Positions 1 to 10,076 of a stretch of 64,000 nt of DNA are shown here, in pieces (positions within the stretch are counted from its first letter, which is position 1; every line of letters starts with the position of its first letter). The stretch lies in assembly GCA_038373865.1 (NCBI GenBank), contig JAXGGA010002237.1, forward strand, positions 62,501 to 126,500, in the 5' to 3' direction. The stretch comes from Uloborus plumipes. Taxonomy: Eukaryota; Arthropoda; Arachnida; Araneae; Uloboridae. Both the position numbers and the translations under genes were made by a program. The notes below the pieces were generated by a model that worked only from the letters and a program-made list of their open reading frames with translations, ran no database searches and was not told where the DNA came from.

Positions 1-599
1 GCGATTTTTTCCAGACTGTAGCTTAAGGTTGCTATCATTTAGCTTAAAATCGCCAAACAATCCAATCATCCAATGATAATTCTGTGGTTGCCAGATTTAA
101 TAATTTATCGCCGGACCTTAAACTAGGATTCATCCAAAAATTGATTTGTAGTTCCTTTTTTTAATTCCAGTTTTAGCCCATTTTTCGCATAAATCCGAAA
201 CCTTTCAGCAACCTAATTTAGTATTTAGTGTATCATCTCAACTTTCTGTTGATAACTAGAATACGTGTATTATTTTTTCTTTTCGTATTAAATGTTCATG
301 GCTCAAATGTCAATTCATCGTGTTCACGCTCTTTTATACACCATCCAATCAGTGTGCATCCCGATGACGTAATATCTAGCTACTTCAACTTCAACTCATT
401 AGGATAATACGCAAACCAATCTACTGCATCTCAATAAGTTAACTCAAAATTTAAAATTTGGATACATCTTTCGTAAGAATCAAAACAATCGACGTTTTGT
501 CAGCCATGTCAGCGGGTATTGCATTTCTTAAGTATAAAAATAATAATAGTTACCTTACTGTATTTTGAGGAAATGTAGCAAAAGTACCTTCTAAGAGTT
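1..599. other. AT-rich region upstream of the Helitron ORF
   Basis: No coding region is recognisable. It probably belongs to the 5' part of the Helitron that follows, but a TC terminus of the TCTATATATA type seen in the other Helitrons of this window is not present here. The 5' end is therefore diverged or lies outside the window. Confidence 0.4.
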
Positions 600-3500
600 A
601 TGCCACGAAAGCGTAAGTCTAATCTTTCCCAAAGCTCTAATAAAGCTCGAACTACGAAAGCAGCTAGACTTAACGAAACGTTTCTACAAGCCGAACTACG
701 AAGGTTTCAACAGGCGGAGCGTGAGGCAGCTCACAGAGCGGATGAGACACCAGAACAGTCCCAAGCTCGGCGTCGTCAGTATGCTGAATATCTGGCATCT
801 CAGCGGGCTGCTGAGACACCTGAACAGTCCCAAGCTCGGCGTCGACAGCATGCTGAGTATTTAGAATCTCAAAGGGCTGCTGAGACACCTGAACAGTCCC
901 AAGCTCGGCGTCAACAGCATGCTGAATATCTAGAATCTCAAAGGGCTGCTGAGACACCTGAACAGTCCCAAAATCGGCGTCGTCAGTATGCTGAATATCT
1001 AGAATCTCAAAGGGCTGCTGAGACACCTGAACAGTCCCAAGCTCGGCGTCGACAGCATGCTGAATATCTAGAATCTCAAAGGGCTGCTGAGACACCCGAA
1101 CAGACCCAAGCTCGGCGTCGACAACATGCTGAGTATCTTGAATCTCAAAGGGCTGCTGAGACACCTGAACAGTCCCAAGATCGGCGTCGTCAGTATGCTG
1201 AATATCTTTCATCTCAACGGGCTGCTGAGACACCTGAACAGTCCCAAGCTCGGCGTCGACAGCATGCTGAGTATCTAGAATCTCAAAGAGCTGTTGAGAC
1301 ACCTGAACAGTCCCAAGCTCGGCGTCGACAGCATGCTGAGTATCTAGAATCTCAAAGGGCTGCTGAGACACCTGAGCAATCCCAAGCTCGGCGTCGACAG
1401 CATGCTGAGTATCTAGAATCTCAAAGGGCTGCTGAGACACCTGAACAGTCCCAAGCTCGACGTCGACCTCATGCTGAGTATCTAGCAACTCAAAGGGCTG
1501 CTGAGACACTTGAACAGTCCCTAGCTCGGCGTCGACAGAATGCTGATTATCTAGCATCTCAAAGAGCTACAGAAACCATTGCAGCAGCTGAGTCACGCAG
1601 ACGCGCTGTTGCTGAAAGGGCACACCAGCGACGTCTAATATTCACAAGAAACACGTGGGGGGTGTTCGATAAAGCTGCATTTGAGTACGACGAGACTCTT
1701 GATTACGAAAGCCACAAGCTTATAAAAGTAGAAATGATGAATAAAGAATGCATATTTTGCAGTGCTCTTAAGTGGAAAGAGGAAGCTGCAGGCATGTGTT
1801 GCTCGGGTGGAAAAGTAGCCATTCCTTCAATAGAAGAGCCAGTTGAACCTCTTAAAGAACTTTTCTCTTATGAAATGGATGAGTCTCGCCGTTTTCTAAA
1901 AAACATAAGAAAATACAATACATGCTTTCATATGACATCTTTTGGGGCGGATAACATTGTTTCGATGCCTGGATTTTTCCCGACTTTTACAATACAAGGG
2001 CAAATATACCACACAATTGGCTGTTTGCTTCCTGCTACCAATACGCAACCAAAATTTTTGCAAGTTTATTTTATGGGCGATGAGGAAGCACAAGTGAATA
2101 GGCGTTCTGAGTACGTACAAGGTGTGGAAAGAAACACGGTCAGAAAAATACAACAAGTTCTGCACGATCACAATATTTTAGTTCATGAATTTAAAATGGC
2201 TAAAGATAAAGTAACTAGCGACAATTACAAGATCGTGATACACCCAGATCGTGTACCATGTGGTGAACACGAAAGACGATTCAATGCCCCGACCACAAAT
2301 GAAATAGCTGCCGTCGTAGTAAATAATGAACAAACTGCGTCTCGGGACATCGTTATTCAGGCGCACGATGGTCGACTCACTAGAGTTCCGGACACTCATA
2401 GGTTTTATGATGCTCTCGAGTACCCGATCATTTTTTGGAAAGGACAAGAGGGGTACAGTTTTGATATTCCTCAGACTAATCCAGTTACAAAACAACCCTT
2501 ACCAAACAAAAAAGTATCCTGCAAAGACTTTTATGCCTATCATATGATGGTACGACGTAACAATTTCAATTTATTGCTTCGTTGTAGACTCCTCCTTCTC
2601 CAGTTTTTGGTGGACATGTTCGTCAAAGTGGAGAGTGAACGTTTAAGGTTTATTGCATTGAACCAAACGAAACTGCGAGCAGAACATTATATACATTTAC
2701 AAGACGCAATAAGAAATGATGCGGATTTAGATCCAAATAACTTGGGTCAAATGGTAATTCTCCCGTCATCATTTGTAAACAGCCCGAGATATCTTCATGA
2801 ATACACGCAGGACGCGTTCACATACGTGCGTAACAACGGGAGGCCTGATCTATTTATTACAATGACATGTAACCCCGCCTGGCCACAAATCAATAGAGAG
2901 CTCTTTTCAGGTCAAAATCCAACGGACAGACATGACTTAACAGCCAGAGTATTTAAAATAAAAGTTCAAAAATTAGTTGCTCTGCTTACAAAAGGTAAAA
3001 TATTTGGCAATATGAAGTGTTTCATGTACTCTATCGAGTGGCAAAAAAGAGGTTTGCCTCACGTGCACTTACTGCTGTGGTTGATGGAAAAATTGCGCCC
3101 TAACCAAATTGACGAACTCATAAGTGCGGAGATACCAAATCCAGAAACTGATCAAAAACTCTATGATACTGTAACCAAAAATATTATTCACGGTCCCTGT
3201 GGTGCACTAAATCCGTCGTCACCATGTATGAAGGAAAGAAAATGTACCAAAAAGTATCCAAGAGCACTTCTAAAAGATACTCAAACCAACGATAAAGGCT
3301 ATCCTCTGTACAGACGTAGAGCACCAGAAGATGGTGGCCGAACGATAACTCAAAAAATCCGAGGTGGAATACAGGAAATAATAGTTGACAATAGCTGGAT
3401 TGTCCCATATTCTCCTCTTCTCTCTAAAATTTTTAATTGCCACATAAATGTAGAGTTCTGCAATACGGTACAGGCGATAAAATATATTTGTAAATATATT

Positions 3501-5831
3501 AACAAAGGTAGCGATCAGGCTATTTTTAACATCCGGCAGCAAGGAAATAGTAATATTGACCCGAGAGATGAGGTGCAAACATTTCGAGCCGGCCGATATG
3601 TTAGTAGTAGCGAAGCAGCTTGGCGGATCTTGGGTCTGCCTCTGCATGAGAGACACCCAACTGTCACTCATCTTGCGGTACACCTGCCCAACGGTGAACG
3701 AATTTACTTCAATGAAAATAATTTTAGAGAGAGAATGGCTGCACCACCTAAGACGACACTAACTGCATTCTTCTTACTTTGCCAAAATGATGCATTTGCC
3801 AAAACACTACTTTATGTTGATGTGCCCCGCTTCTATAGATGGGACGTGTCCTTGAAAACATGGAAACGTCGTTTGCAAGGAACACCTGTCGACGGCTGGC
3901 CAGGTGTGAAGGTGGGAGATGCTTTCGGGCGCATTTACACAGTGCACGTTAGCAACTTTGAATGTTACTGCTTGCGAATGCTACTGAATGTAATACAGGG
4001 CCCCACTAACTTTTTGGATCTAAAAACAGTTGACGGCCAAGAACTTGAAACTTTTCAACAAGCGTGTGCGAAGTTGGGGTTGTTGGAAGATGACAACCAC
4101 TGGGATGCCACAATGAAAGAGGCCGTGCTGTGTCGCTCTCCTTCACAAATAAGAGAGCTATTTGCAATATTGATATGCGCTTGCGGTTTATCCAATCCTC
4201 TCCAACTATGGGATAAGTATAAAACTGCGTTATCAGAGGATATCTCGCACAGATTTGAAAGGATGGATCAAATCAACAACGATCTCTGTTTGAATGAAGC
4301 ATTGAGTCTTATAGAGGACAAAATGATAAGGATTTCCGGAAAGAAATTGTCCGACTTCGGTATGCCCACTCCAGAGCGTCGAGGAGAGCTGTCGACAGAT
4401 TTGATTAAAGAACTAAGCTACGATACTGCTTTGTTAGATGCCCACGTCAGCGAAACTGAGCCACGCTTGCTCCCCGAGCAAAGAGAAATTTATGACAAAA
4501 TAATTCAACGAATTGAGCTTGGTGCAGGTGGCCTTTTTTTCCTTGATGCCCCGGGCGGTACAGGCAAAACTTTTCTGCTTAATTTGCTTCTAGCAAAAAT
4601 TCGTAAAGACCGTAATGTTGCATTAGCTGTGGCTTCCTCTGGAATCGCTGCAACATTACTGAGCGGTGGACGGACGGCACATTCAGTTTTTAAATTACCT
4701 CTCAATCTGACAAGCGAAGAAACCCCAACGTGCAACATCAGCAAGAACAGCGCCCGCGGCGCCCTGTTGCAACAATGTAAGCTGATCGTGTGGGACGAGT
4801 GCACTATGTCACACAAACGAGCCATCGAAGCGCTTGATCGTTGTCTACAAGACATTCAAAGCAATCAAAAGTTGATGGGTGGTGTGGTAGTGTTATTGGC
4901 AGGGGATTTTAGACAGACTTTACCTGTTATCGAGAGAGGCACTGCAGCAGACGAAATTAACGCATGCCTGAAAGCATCGTATCTGTGGACTAAAGTTGAA
5001 AAGCTTTATCTTACTAGAAACATGCGAGTTCACTTATTCAGCGATGTCGAATCAGGAGAATATGCTCAAAAACTCCTAGAAATTGGTGAAGGCAACCTAG
5101 ACACCGATCAAGAAGGTATGATTCTTTTCACACACCAATTTTGCCATGTTGTGGAGTCGGAAGACGAGCTCATTCATCAAGTTTTTACAAATCTGCAACA
5201 ACACATTCTCGACGAAAATTGGTTGTGTGAAAGAACTATACTGGCACCAAAAAATGAGACTGTTGCGAAAATTAATAAAAAAATCTTGGACAAAATAAAA
5301 AGCGAAACATTAACGTATAGCTCCATCGACACAGTCATGTCATCCGATGACACAACCAGCTATCCTGTGGAGTTCCTAAACTCTTTGGAGTTATCAGGGG
5401 TGCCATCACATAAATTGGAATTAAAAGTCGGTGTACCCGTTTTGTTGATGCGTAATTTAGACGCACCAAGATTATGCAACGGTACAAGGTTGCGAGTCAC
5501 AGAACTAGGAAGGCATATTGTGAAGGCCAAAATCTTAACTGGAGAATCCAAAGGAGACAATGTTCTTATACCACGTATCCCAATCATACCTAATAACTTA
5601 CCATTTAATTTTAAACGTTTGCAGTTCCCATTAAAAGTTGCATTTTCAATGACAATCAATAAATCACAGGGACAAACCTTAAAAGTAGCCGGTTTACATT
5701 TGGGCACGCCATGTTTTTCCCACGGCCAGCTATACGTGGCTTGCTCACGCGTTTCGAAATCGCAAAATCTACATATTTATGCTGAACAAAAAAAATCGGT
5801 TAACATAGTTTATAGGAGTATACTGCAGTAA
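600..5831 (+). CDS. Helitron Rep/PIF1-type helicase transposase
   Basis: 1743 residues, ATG start at 600, no internal stop. It nicks and joins single-stranded transposon DNA (HUH endonuclease) and unwinds it (superfamily 1 PIF1-type helicase) during rolling-circle transposition. Visible domains: a basic N-terminus; twelve 23-residue repeats (residues 49-324); a Helitron N-terminal region; the HUH motif GLPHVH at residues 818-823; the twin-tyrosine motif YICKY with Y962 and Y966; the helicase with Walker A GGTGKT (about 1319-1324), Walker B WDE (1398-1400), GDFRQTLP, and the late motif NKSQGQT near 1687. All key catalytic residues expected of the family are present. The length suits arthropod Helitron proteins. 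The repeat-bearing N-terminus is the unusual part. Assignment is secure from the motifs; activity is not shown. Confidence 0.96.
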   Translation: MPRKRKSNLSQSSNKARTTKAARLNETFLQAELRRFQQAEREAAHRADETPEQSQARRRQYAEYLASQRAAETPEQSQARRRQHAEYLESQRAAETPEQSQARRQQHAEYLESQRAAETPEQSQNRRRQYAEYLESQRAAETPEQSQARRRQHAEYLESQRAAETPEQTQARRRQHAEYLESQRAAETPEQSQDRRRQYAEYLSSQRAAETPEQSQARRRQHAEYLESQRAVETPEQSQARRRQHAEYLESQRAAETPEQSQARRRQHAEYLESQRAAETPEQSQARRRPHAEYLATQRAAETLEQSLARRRQNADYLASQRATETIAAAESRRRAVAERAHQRRLIFTRNTWGVFDKAAFEYDETLDYESHKLIKVEMMNKECIFCSALKWKEEAAGMCCSGGKVAIPSIEEPVEPLKELFSYEMDESRRFLKNIRKYNTCFHMTSFGADNIVSMPGFFPTFTIQGQIYHTIGCLLPATNTQPKFLQVYFMGDEEAQVNRRSEYVQGVERNTVRKIQQVLHDHNILVHEFKMAKDKVTSDNYKIVIHPDRVPCGEHERRFNAPTTNEIAAVVVNNEQTASRDIVIQAHDGRLTRVPDTHRFYDALEYPIIFWKGQEGYSFDIPQTNPVTKQPLPNKKVSCKDFYAYHMMVRRNNFNLLLRCRLLLLQFLVDMFVKVESERLRFIALNQTKLRAEHYIHLQDAIRNDADLDPNNLGQMVILPSSFVNSPRYLHEYTQDAFTYVRNNGRPDLFITMTCNPAWPQINRELFSGQNPTDRHDLTARVFKIKVQKLVALLTKGKIFGNMKCFMYSIEWQKRGLPHVHLLLWLMEKLRPNQIDELISAEIPNPETDQKLYDTVTKNIIHGPCGALNPSSPCMKERKCTKKYPRALLKDTQTNDKGYPLYRRRAPEDGGRTITQKIRGGIQEIIVDNSWIVPYSPLLSKIFNCHINVEFCNTVQAIKYICKYINKGSDQAIFNIRQQGNSNIDPRDEVQTFRAGRYVSSSEAAWRILGLPLHERHPTVTHLAVHLPNGERIYFNENNFRERMAAPPKTTLTAFFLLCQNDAFAKTLLYVDVPRFYRWDVSLKTWKRRLQGTPVDGWPGVKVGDAFGRIYTVHVSNFECYCLRMLLNVIQGPTNFLDLKTVDGQELETFQQACAKLGLLEDDNHWDATMKEAVLCRSPSQIRELFAILICACGLSNPLQLWDKYKTALSEDISHRFERMDQINNDLCLNEALSLIEDKMIRISGKKLSDFGMPTPERRGELSTDLIKELSYDTALLDAHVSETEPRLLPEQREIYDKIIQRIELGAGGLFFLDAPGGTGKTFLLNLLLAKIRKDRNVALAVASSGIAATLLSGGRTAHSVFKLPLNLTSEETPTCNISKNSARGALLQQCKLIVWDECTMSHKRAIEALDRCLQDIQSNQKLMGGVVVLLAGDFRQTLPVIERGTAADEINACLKASYLWTKVEKLYLTRNMRVHLFSDVESGEYAQKLLEIGEGNLDTDQEGMILFTHQFCHVVESEDELIHQVFTNLQQHILDENWLCERTILAPKNETVAKINKKILDKIKSETLTYSSIDTVMSSDDTTSYPVEFLNSLELSGVPSHKLELKVGVPVLLMRNLDAPRLCNGTRLRVTELGRHIVKAKILTGESKGDNVLIPRIPIIPNNLPFNFKRLQFPLKVAFSMTINKSQGQTLKVAGLHLGTPCFSHGQLYVACSRVSKSQNLHIYAEQKKSVNIVYRSILQ
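744..1571 (+). repeat. 12 x 69-bp in-frame coding minisatellite
   Basis: Twelve consecutive 69-bp units encode a 23-residue repeat beginning ETPEQSQARRRQHAEYL and ending SQRAA, with substitutions such as T for S, N or D for A, Q for R, Y for H and a final diverged copy (ETLEQSLARRRQNADYL). Unit length is constant, so the frame is kept. Charge and helix-favouring residues predict a long amphipathic alpha-helix or coiled coil rich in Arg, Glu and Gln. A thirteenth, degenerate unit (ETIAAAESRRR) follows. The reverse strand is also open through the array (670-1557) purely because of the repeat composition. Confidence 0.95.
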
Positions 5832-6128
5832 CTACTTATATAGCACCAACTGGCACCCCAATTGGGATATGTGGTATAAAAAAATTGTATGCCTTGGTTT
5901 CCCAGTCAAGATCGGGATTGATTGGAAGTCATACTGATTAATTTTCTTTGTCTTACTTTTTTATTTGTACTATTTTTGTAAGTTGCATCATTCGATCTCT
6001 TACACTAAATTCAAATTAAAATTGTTAGTTTTCTTCTCAATATTTCTTTCTTTTTGAACTGTGTTCCTTTGATTAATAAATCGAAAATGGCAAATCCATG
6101 CGCAGACTCCCCCCCCCCCTCTTTTTAT

Positions 6129-6158
6129 GCACGAGCACAGCCGTGCGGGTACAGCTAG
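6129..6158 (+). other. Helitron 3' terminus: hairpin plus CTAG
   Basis: GCACG (6129-6133) pairs with CGTGC (6142-6146) around an 8-nt loop; nine bases later CTAG (6155-6158) ends the element, followed by T. This is the standard Helitron 3' signal. The bases after the stem, GGGTACAGCTAG, closely resemble the end of the Helitron at 23039-24550. Confidence 0.9.
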
Positions 6159-6479
6159 TACTATCATAAACCTTAAATTTTAGCCATTTATTCTTCACTT
6201 ATTCCACTACACACGCATTATTCTTTTTCTGAGCCTTGATATCTTATTTACCTGGAAAAAAAATATGATCGGCCAACGCATTATATTAGCAATGGCAATA
6301 TGTGTTAAAACCAAAGGTTCTGTAACCCTCAAAACCATCTTTTGTTGCCAGTATGATCCTATCATATACAAGAAAATAGCCTAAACGTATATTGACTAAC
6401 ATAACAGTTATAATAACTAATAAAAGAGGTTGTTTGTTGTAATTCTCATGTTCATGCGTTAGAAGCTATGCTTCTGATA
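6159..6479. other. AT-rich sequence between the Helitron and the tandem units
   Basis: About 320 bp flanking the Helitron end. No gene, RNA or repeat boundary was recognised. Confidence 0.4.
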
Positions 6480-8330
6480 TTATGAAATTATTCAATGCCA
6501 TAATGGATTTGAGTATGTTCAGTTGATTCTACAAAAGCATTAATTCTATAAAAGCATTCATTCTAATTCAGCACTTGATATTACCACTATTATTATATAG
6601 AAGAATATCATCAGAACGTAATCACTTTTGCTCTTGGTAAATTCGACCTTTAACAAGTTTTTTTCCACCGGATCAAAAGTTGTTTCCCTTTAGTTACGAG
6701 CTCATCAAGAAGATCAACAAGCAATTTGGAAGAATCGAACATCACATTGTCGTACTTAGTTTATATTCTCTAGGCATCCCATGCAGCACACGATGACGAA
6801 TTTATTATAACTTAATCCCAATACCTCTTCTAAAGTCATTGGATTGTAAGAATTATTTCACAAAATGAAGAGGACATTATGTATGGATAGACAATCTTAA
6901 GAGATTCCGTTTAAAAATTTTCAGGATATCTTGCAGTAATGTAACAACAGAAAATTATTCAATCAAATAATGGGTTTGAGTATATGCGTTTGATTCTGTA
7001 AAAGCATTAATCTATCTACATAAAAATGGATGCTTGTTTGTATGTTTGTTCCTTATACAAATCCACAACTTTCGTCGGATTTTTATCAAACTTGGTACAG
7101 AGGTTCTTTGATATACTAGAACTCACATAGGCGGGGATTTGAAATTTTTAAAAAATCCAAAAAACTCAAAATTCAAATTTTTTTTTGTCTTAAAATGGCC
7201 ATTTTCTTTTAGTTTTGAATAGATAGAGTAATAGAGATAAGTCTTTAAGCGTACAAATTAATAAAATTTAACATATTTAAGTATGAGTATTTTCCAACGA
7301 ACATTACGATTAACAATGAATTATCAATTTAAGGCTCACCTATTTCATTTTAGCTTGAAATAAGTTGAACATAATATAATACTAGGCAAAGCCGGGTAAT
7401 CTAGTTATTCTATAAAACATCAACAATTAATTACTTATTACTGAAGAATATCACGAGAGCTTTTTTCCAAATAAATTAGACGCTTAGTCAATATTAAAGT
7501 AAACTAACTACAATTAAGTAACCCAAGGTTTCTCGTCAAAGCTCGCTGAATGCATTCTAATATGTTTGAATAATGTTGTAAACGTGCTATAAATCTAAAG
7601 CTCTTTTCACTTTATTTAAAATCTAGCTTCCTGGATTCCTGACACGACAATCACCTCTTAACGAACTTAGTAATGAAGTCTGGTCGACAACTAATTTGGC
7701 ATAATCGAACATCATATTGTCGCACTTAGTTTATCATCTCCGGACATCCCATACAGCTCACGGCGATTTAAGGAAATCCTAACTTGATTCCCCCCCCCCT
7801 ACCAAACTCCTTCTAAAGTCCAGGGACTTGAAGTTGAAGTTATAAAATTTAGAGAACGTCATGGACAGACAATCCGAAATCAGTTCGATTAAAACTTTTC
7901 AAGAGATCCTGCTTCAAGTTGTCCATCAGTAATGCAACATTAGAACATTGCTCAATGAAATAATAGGTTTGAGTATGTTCAATTGATTCTATAAAAACCT
8001 TAATCGTTCCTATTGACCTCAAAGTTTTCACTATTGTTTTGTAGAGATACATCACCAAAGCTCAATCACTTACGTTTTCGTACCACTTATTCACCGAAGG
8101 CTGTTGAAGAATTCTAATCATTTTCCATTTCGATAAATAATGTAAACGTTCAACTGATCTAAAGTTCTTTTCACTTTATTTACAAGCTGTCTACCAGGTT
8201 TCCCGACCCGACAATCCCATGTTGACGAATTCAGAAGACAATAAGGAAGTCTGATCAGCAAGCAATTTGGCGTAATCGAACATCACATTGTCGCACTTAG
8301 TTTACCGTTCCAGACATCGATGACATCTAC
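6480..8330. repeat. Three diverged tandem copies of a ~0.5-kb non-coding unit
   Basis: Units at about 6480-6950, 6955-7860 and 7930-8330 share ordered landmarks: 'atgggtttgagtat', a 'gattctataaaagcattaat' block, a region with 'gaagaatatcac', and a closing block around 'aatcgaacatcacattgtcg' (near 6736, 7705 and 8276). The middle unit is longer because a 394-bp Helitron sits in it. No coding potential was seen. The copies are clearly diverged, so the duplication is old. Confidence 0.75.
7011..7404 (+). mobile_element. Short non-autonomous Helitron
   Basis: Starts TCTATCTACATAAAAATGGA after A7010 and ends with a degenerate hairpin (CTAGGCAAAGCCGGG) and CTAG at 7401-7404 followed by T. It has no ORF of note. 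It is the same family as 19850-20242: both carry 'atgtttgttccttatacaaa', 'cgtcggattt' and 'actagaactcacataggcg'. The neighbouring tandem unit gives the empty site: 'aaagcattaattctat' at about 6535 is uninterrupted. Confidence 0.88.
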
Positions 8331-8856
8331 TTTGTCTCGGCAGATTTGACGATTGGGAAAAATTGAACGAGTAATTATTTTGCTTTACAAGCTGCCGGCA
8401 ATTTGATACGTTGGGGAGATAGTAGCAACCTCCTCTTGTTAGTTCTGACTCTTGGCGGAAGTGCCCAATCTATAAATCGGTGTTGCGATCAGATATTTCT
8501 TCAATCGGATTTAAACTCTCATTCAAGAAAGTGATGAGGTGGATAAATACATTAGGAATTTTTGAATTTGTGGTTTGGAAAATGTATTATTCTATAATTG
8601 CCCGTCTCATCACGGTTCGTTATGTCTAGAGTTCAAATACCCTGTTCCTTATCCGTATATTTCAAAGCTTTATGATATCTTGGAAAGAAATTAGTCATCA
8701 ATATGGTTTTATCTAAAGATGAAATAGAATAATAAATATGTTTGTCACATGTTTTGGAGTAAAATATAGAACTGTCACTTGCTGGACAAAGTGTCTGCGT
8801 TTGGTGGGGTGACATAAAAGTTGTGAAAGATGTACATAATAAGTAACAATGAAGTT
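8331..8856. other. No gene seen
   Basis: AT-rich sequence with short chance ORFs only. Confidence 0.4.
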
Positions 8857-9040
8857 AACTTAAATGGAACAGAGGATCACACAAAAAAAGTCTGAATGTC
8901 CATTAATGCGATTGAAGAAAACGTGTTCATCTCGCGTGATAATGCTTGGTCAAGCAACTTCGATGTTAATCACATTCCTTCATTGTTCCCCTCACGAAGC
9001 TAAGTTCTCGCCGGCCTTGAATATTTCTCTATTTTTTAAA
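8857..9040. repeat. Copy A of a local duplication flanking the Ty3 element
   Basis: Matches 15727-16370 on the other side of the retrotransposon: both have 'aacttaaatggaacagaag/gg', 'gaagaaaacgtgt', 'ctcgcgtgat', 'gatgttaatcacattc', 'tcattgttccc' and 'ccggccttgaat'. Copy B is interrupted by a MITE. No protein is recognised. Confidence 0.7.
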
Positions 9041-9227
9041 ATGTTTTAACCACATTTTTTGCCTGAAAAACCACACATACATGTGTGATTTCAAAGGCAA
9101 AAAAGTTTTGCTTGTTATGATGCAAACACACACTTAGTGAAATAAAATATAGAGTTGACACGAGCAGAACAAAATGACTGATTTTCATAAAATGCCCTAA
9201 AGTAGTTTAATATTCACGTATTAGTAT

Positions 9228-9844
9228 TGTAACGAGTCCGTTGCACCTTCAACTTTCTTCAAATGAGCATTCCAATCTTGAGGAAGTAACTATAAATTTA
9301 TTTACAAGTATTTACACTATTTACAATAAGAGCAGAAAACAATTGCTAAACATCAGCAATTAGGCAACAAACAGTACACTGTACTCTCAACAGTAACTCA
9401 GCACCACGTATCAAACGTGAATAGTAATTAAGCAATTACAAAAGCAAAAACAACATTCGCCCGAAGCGAATAAAAACGAGCCTCTCAATAATCCAATCTG
9501 AGAAAAACTGACTGACTTGTGTTCAAGGCCAGCTATTTATACACGGAAAGAATTCCCGACAACTTTCTAGTAATATCTGGAATATTCCAAATCATTCATA
9601 ACTTTAAACAATTCATTCAAGAAAACGCTAGAAATAAAAAGAAAAACACCACTCCGAGCGAAAATTTCTTCACGCTTATTAAAGTTAGGGCAAGTGTAAA
9701 AACTACAAAGTGTTACGGGGCCGGTATACAAGTGATAAAAGTGATATCTTCAGATACTTTTGCAACATGACGTCAGATAAAACCAAAACTAATGAAAATG
9801 ATGCAAGGCAGGAAAAACAACAACTATTTACAAGATTTGTAACA
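9228..9844 (-). repeat. 3' LTR of the Ty3 element
   Basis: 617 bp, TG...CA ends. On the minus strand it carries a TATA box TATAAATA (9534-9541) and a poly(A) signal AATAAA (9297-9302). Its middle third (about 9480-9600) differs from the 5' LTR by many substitutions and small indels, while the ends match closely. Confidence 0.94.
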
Positions 9845-9857
9845 TTGCCCCCTTCCC
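9845..9857 (-). other. Polypurine tract
   Basis: On the minus strand GGGAAGGGGGCAA directly abuts the 3' LTR, where plus-strand synthesis would be primed. Confidence 0.8.
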
Positions 9858-10076
9858 AAGGACTGCACGTCCCGGGCAGTACAATCCCCAGAAAGGAAGC
9901 AAGGGAAGACTTACAGATGCACACATTACATGATGACCAATCATAAACATGATAAACAATAACAATGAGAACATGAAAGAAATAATAACATTGATAAAGT
10001 AATATTCCAAACAATTAAAGGCGAAAGTTATTTACAAAATTTACAAACAAATTACCATGGTAGCTTTAGATTTACT

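Larger units (their letters stand above)
600..6158 (+). mobile_element. Autonomous Helitron (5' end not located)
   Basis: Rolling-circle transposon: one long Rep-helicase ORF followed by about 300 bp of 3' flank and a canonical Helitron 3' end (hairpin 6129-6146, then CTAG at 6155-6158 followed by T). The start given is the ORF start, not the element's true 5' end. There are no terminal inverted repeats or target duplication, as expected for Helitrons, which insert between A and T. The ORF is uninterrupted, so the copy could be active or only recently silenced; that is inference. A run of C at about 6111-6120 lies between the ORF and the hairpin. Confidence 0.9.

Noticed and set aside
240..600. 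Helitron 5' end upstream of the ORF
   Set aside because: Several TC dinucleotides exist, but none has the TCTATATATA-type context, so no boundary can be chosen.
670..1557. 295-codon open frame antisense to the Helitron repeats
   Set aside because: It exists only because the 69-bp unit has no stop on the reverse strand; it has no independent start context or family.
744..1571. CRISPR-like array
   Set aside because: The 69-bp units are contiguous with no unique spacers and encode protein.
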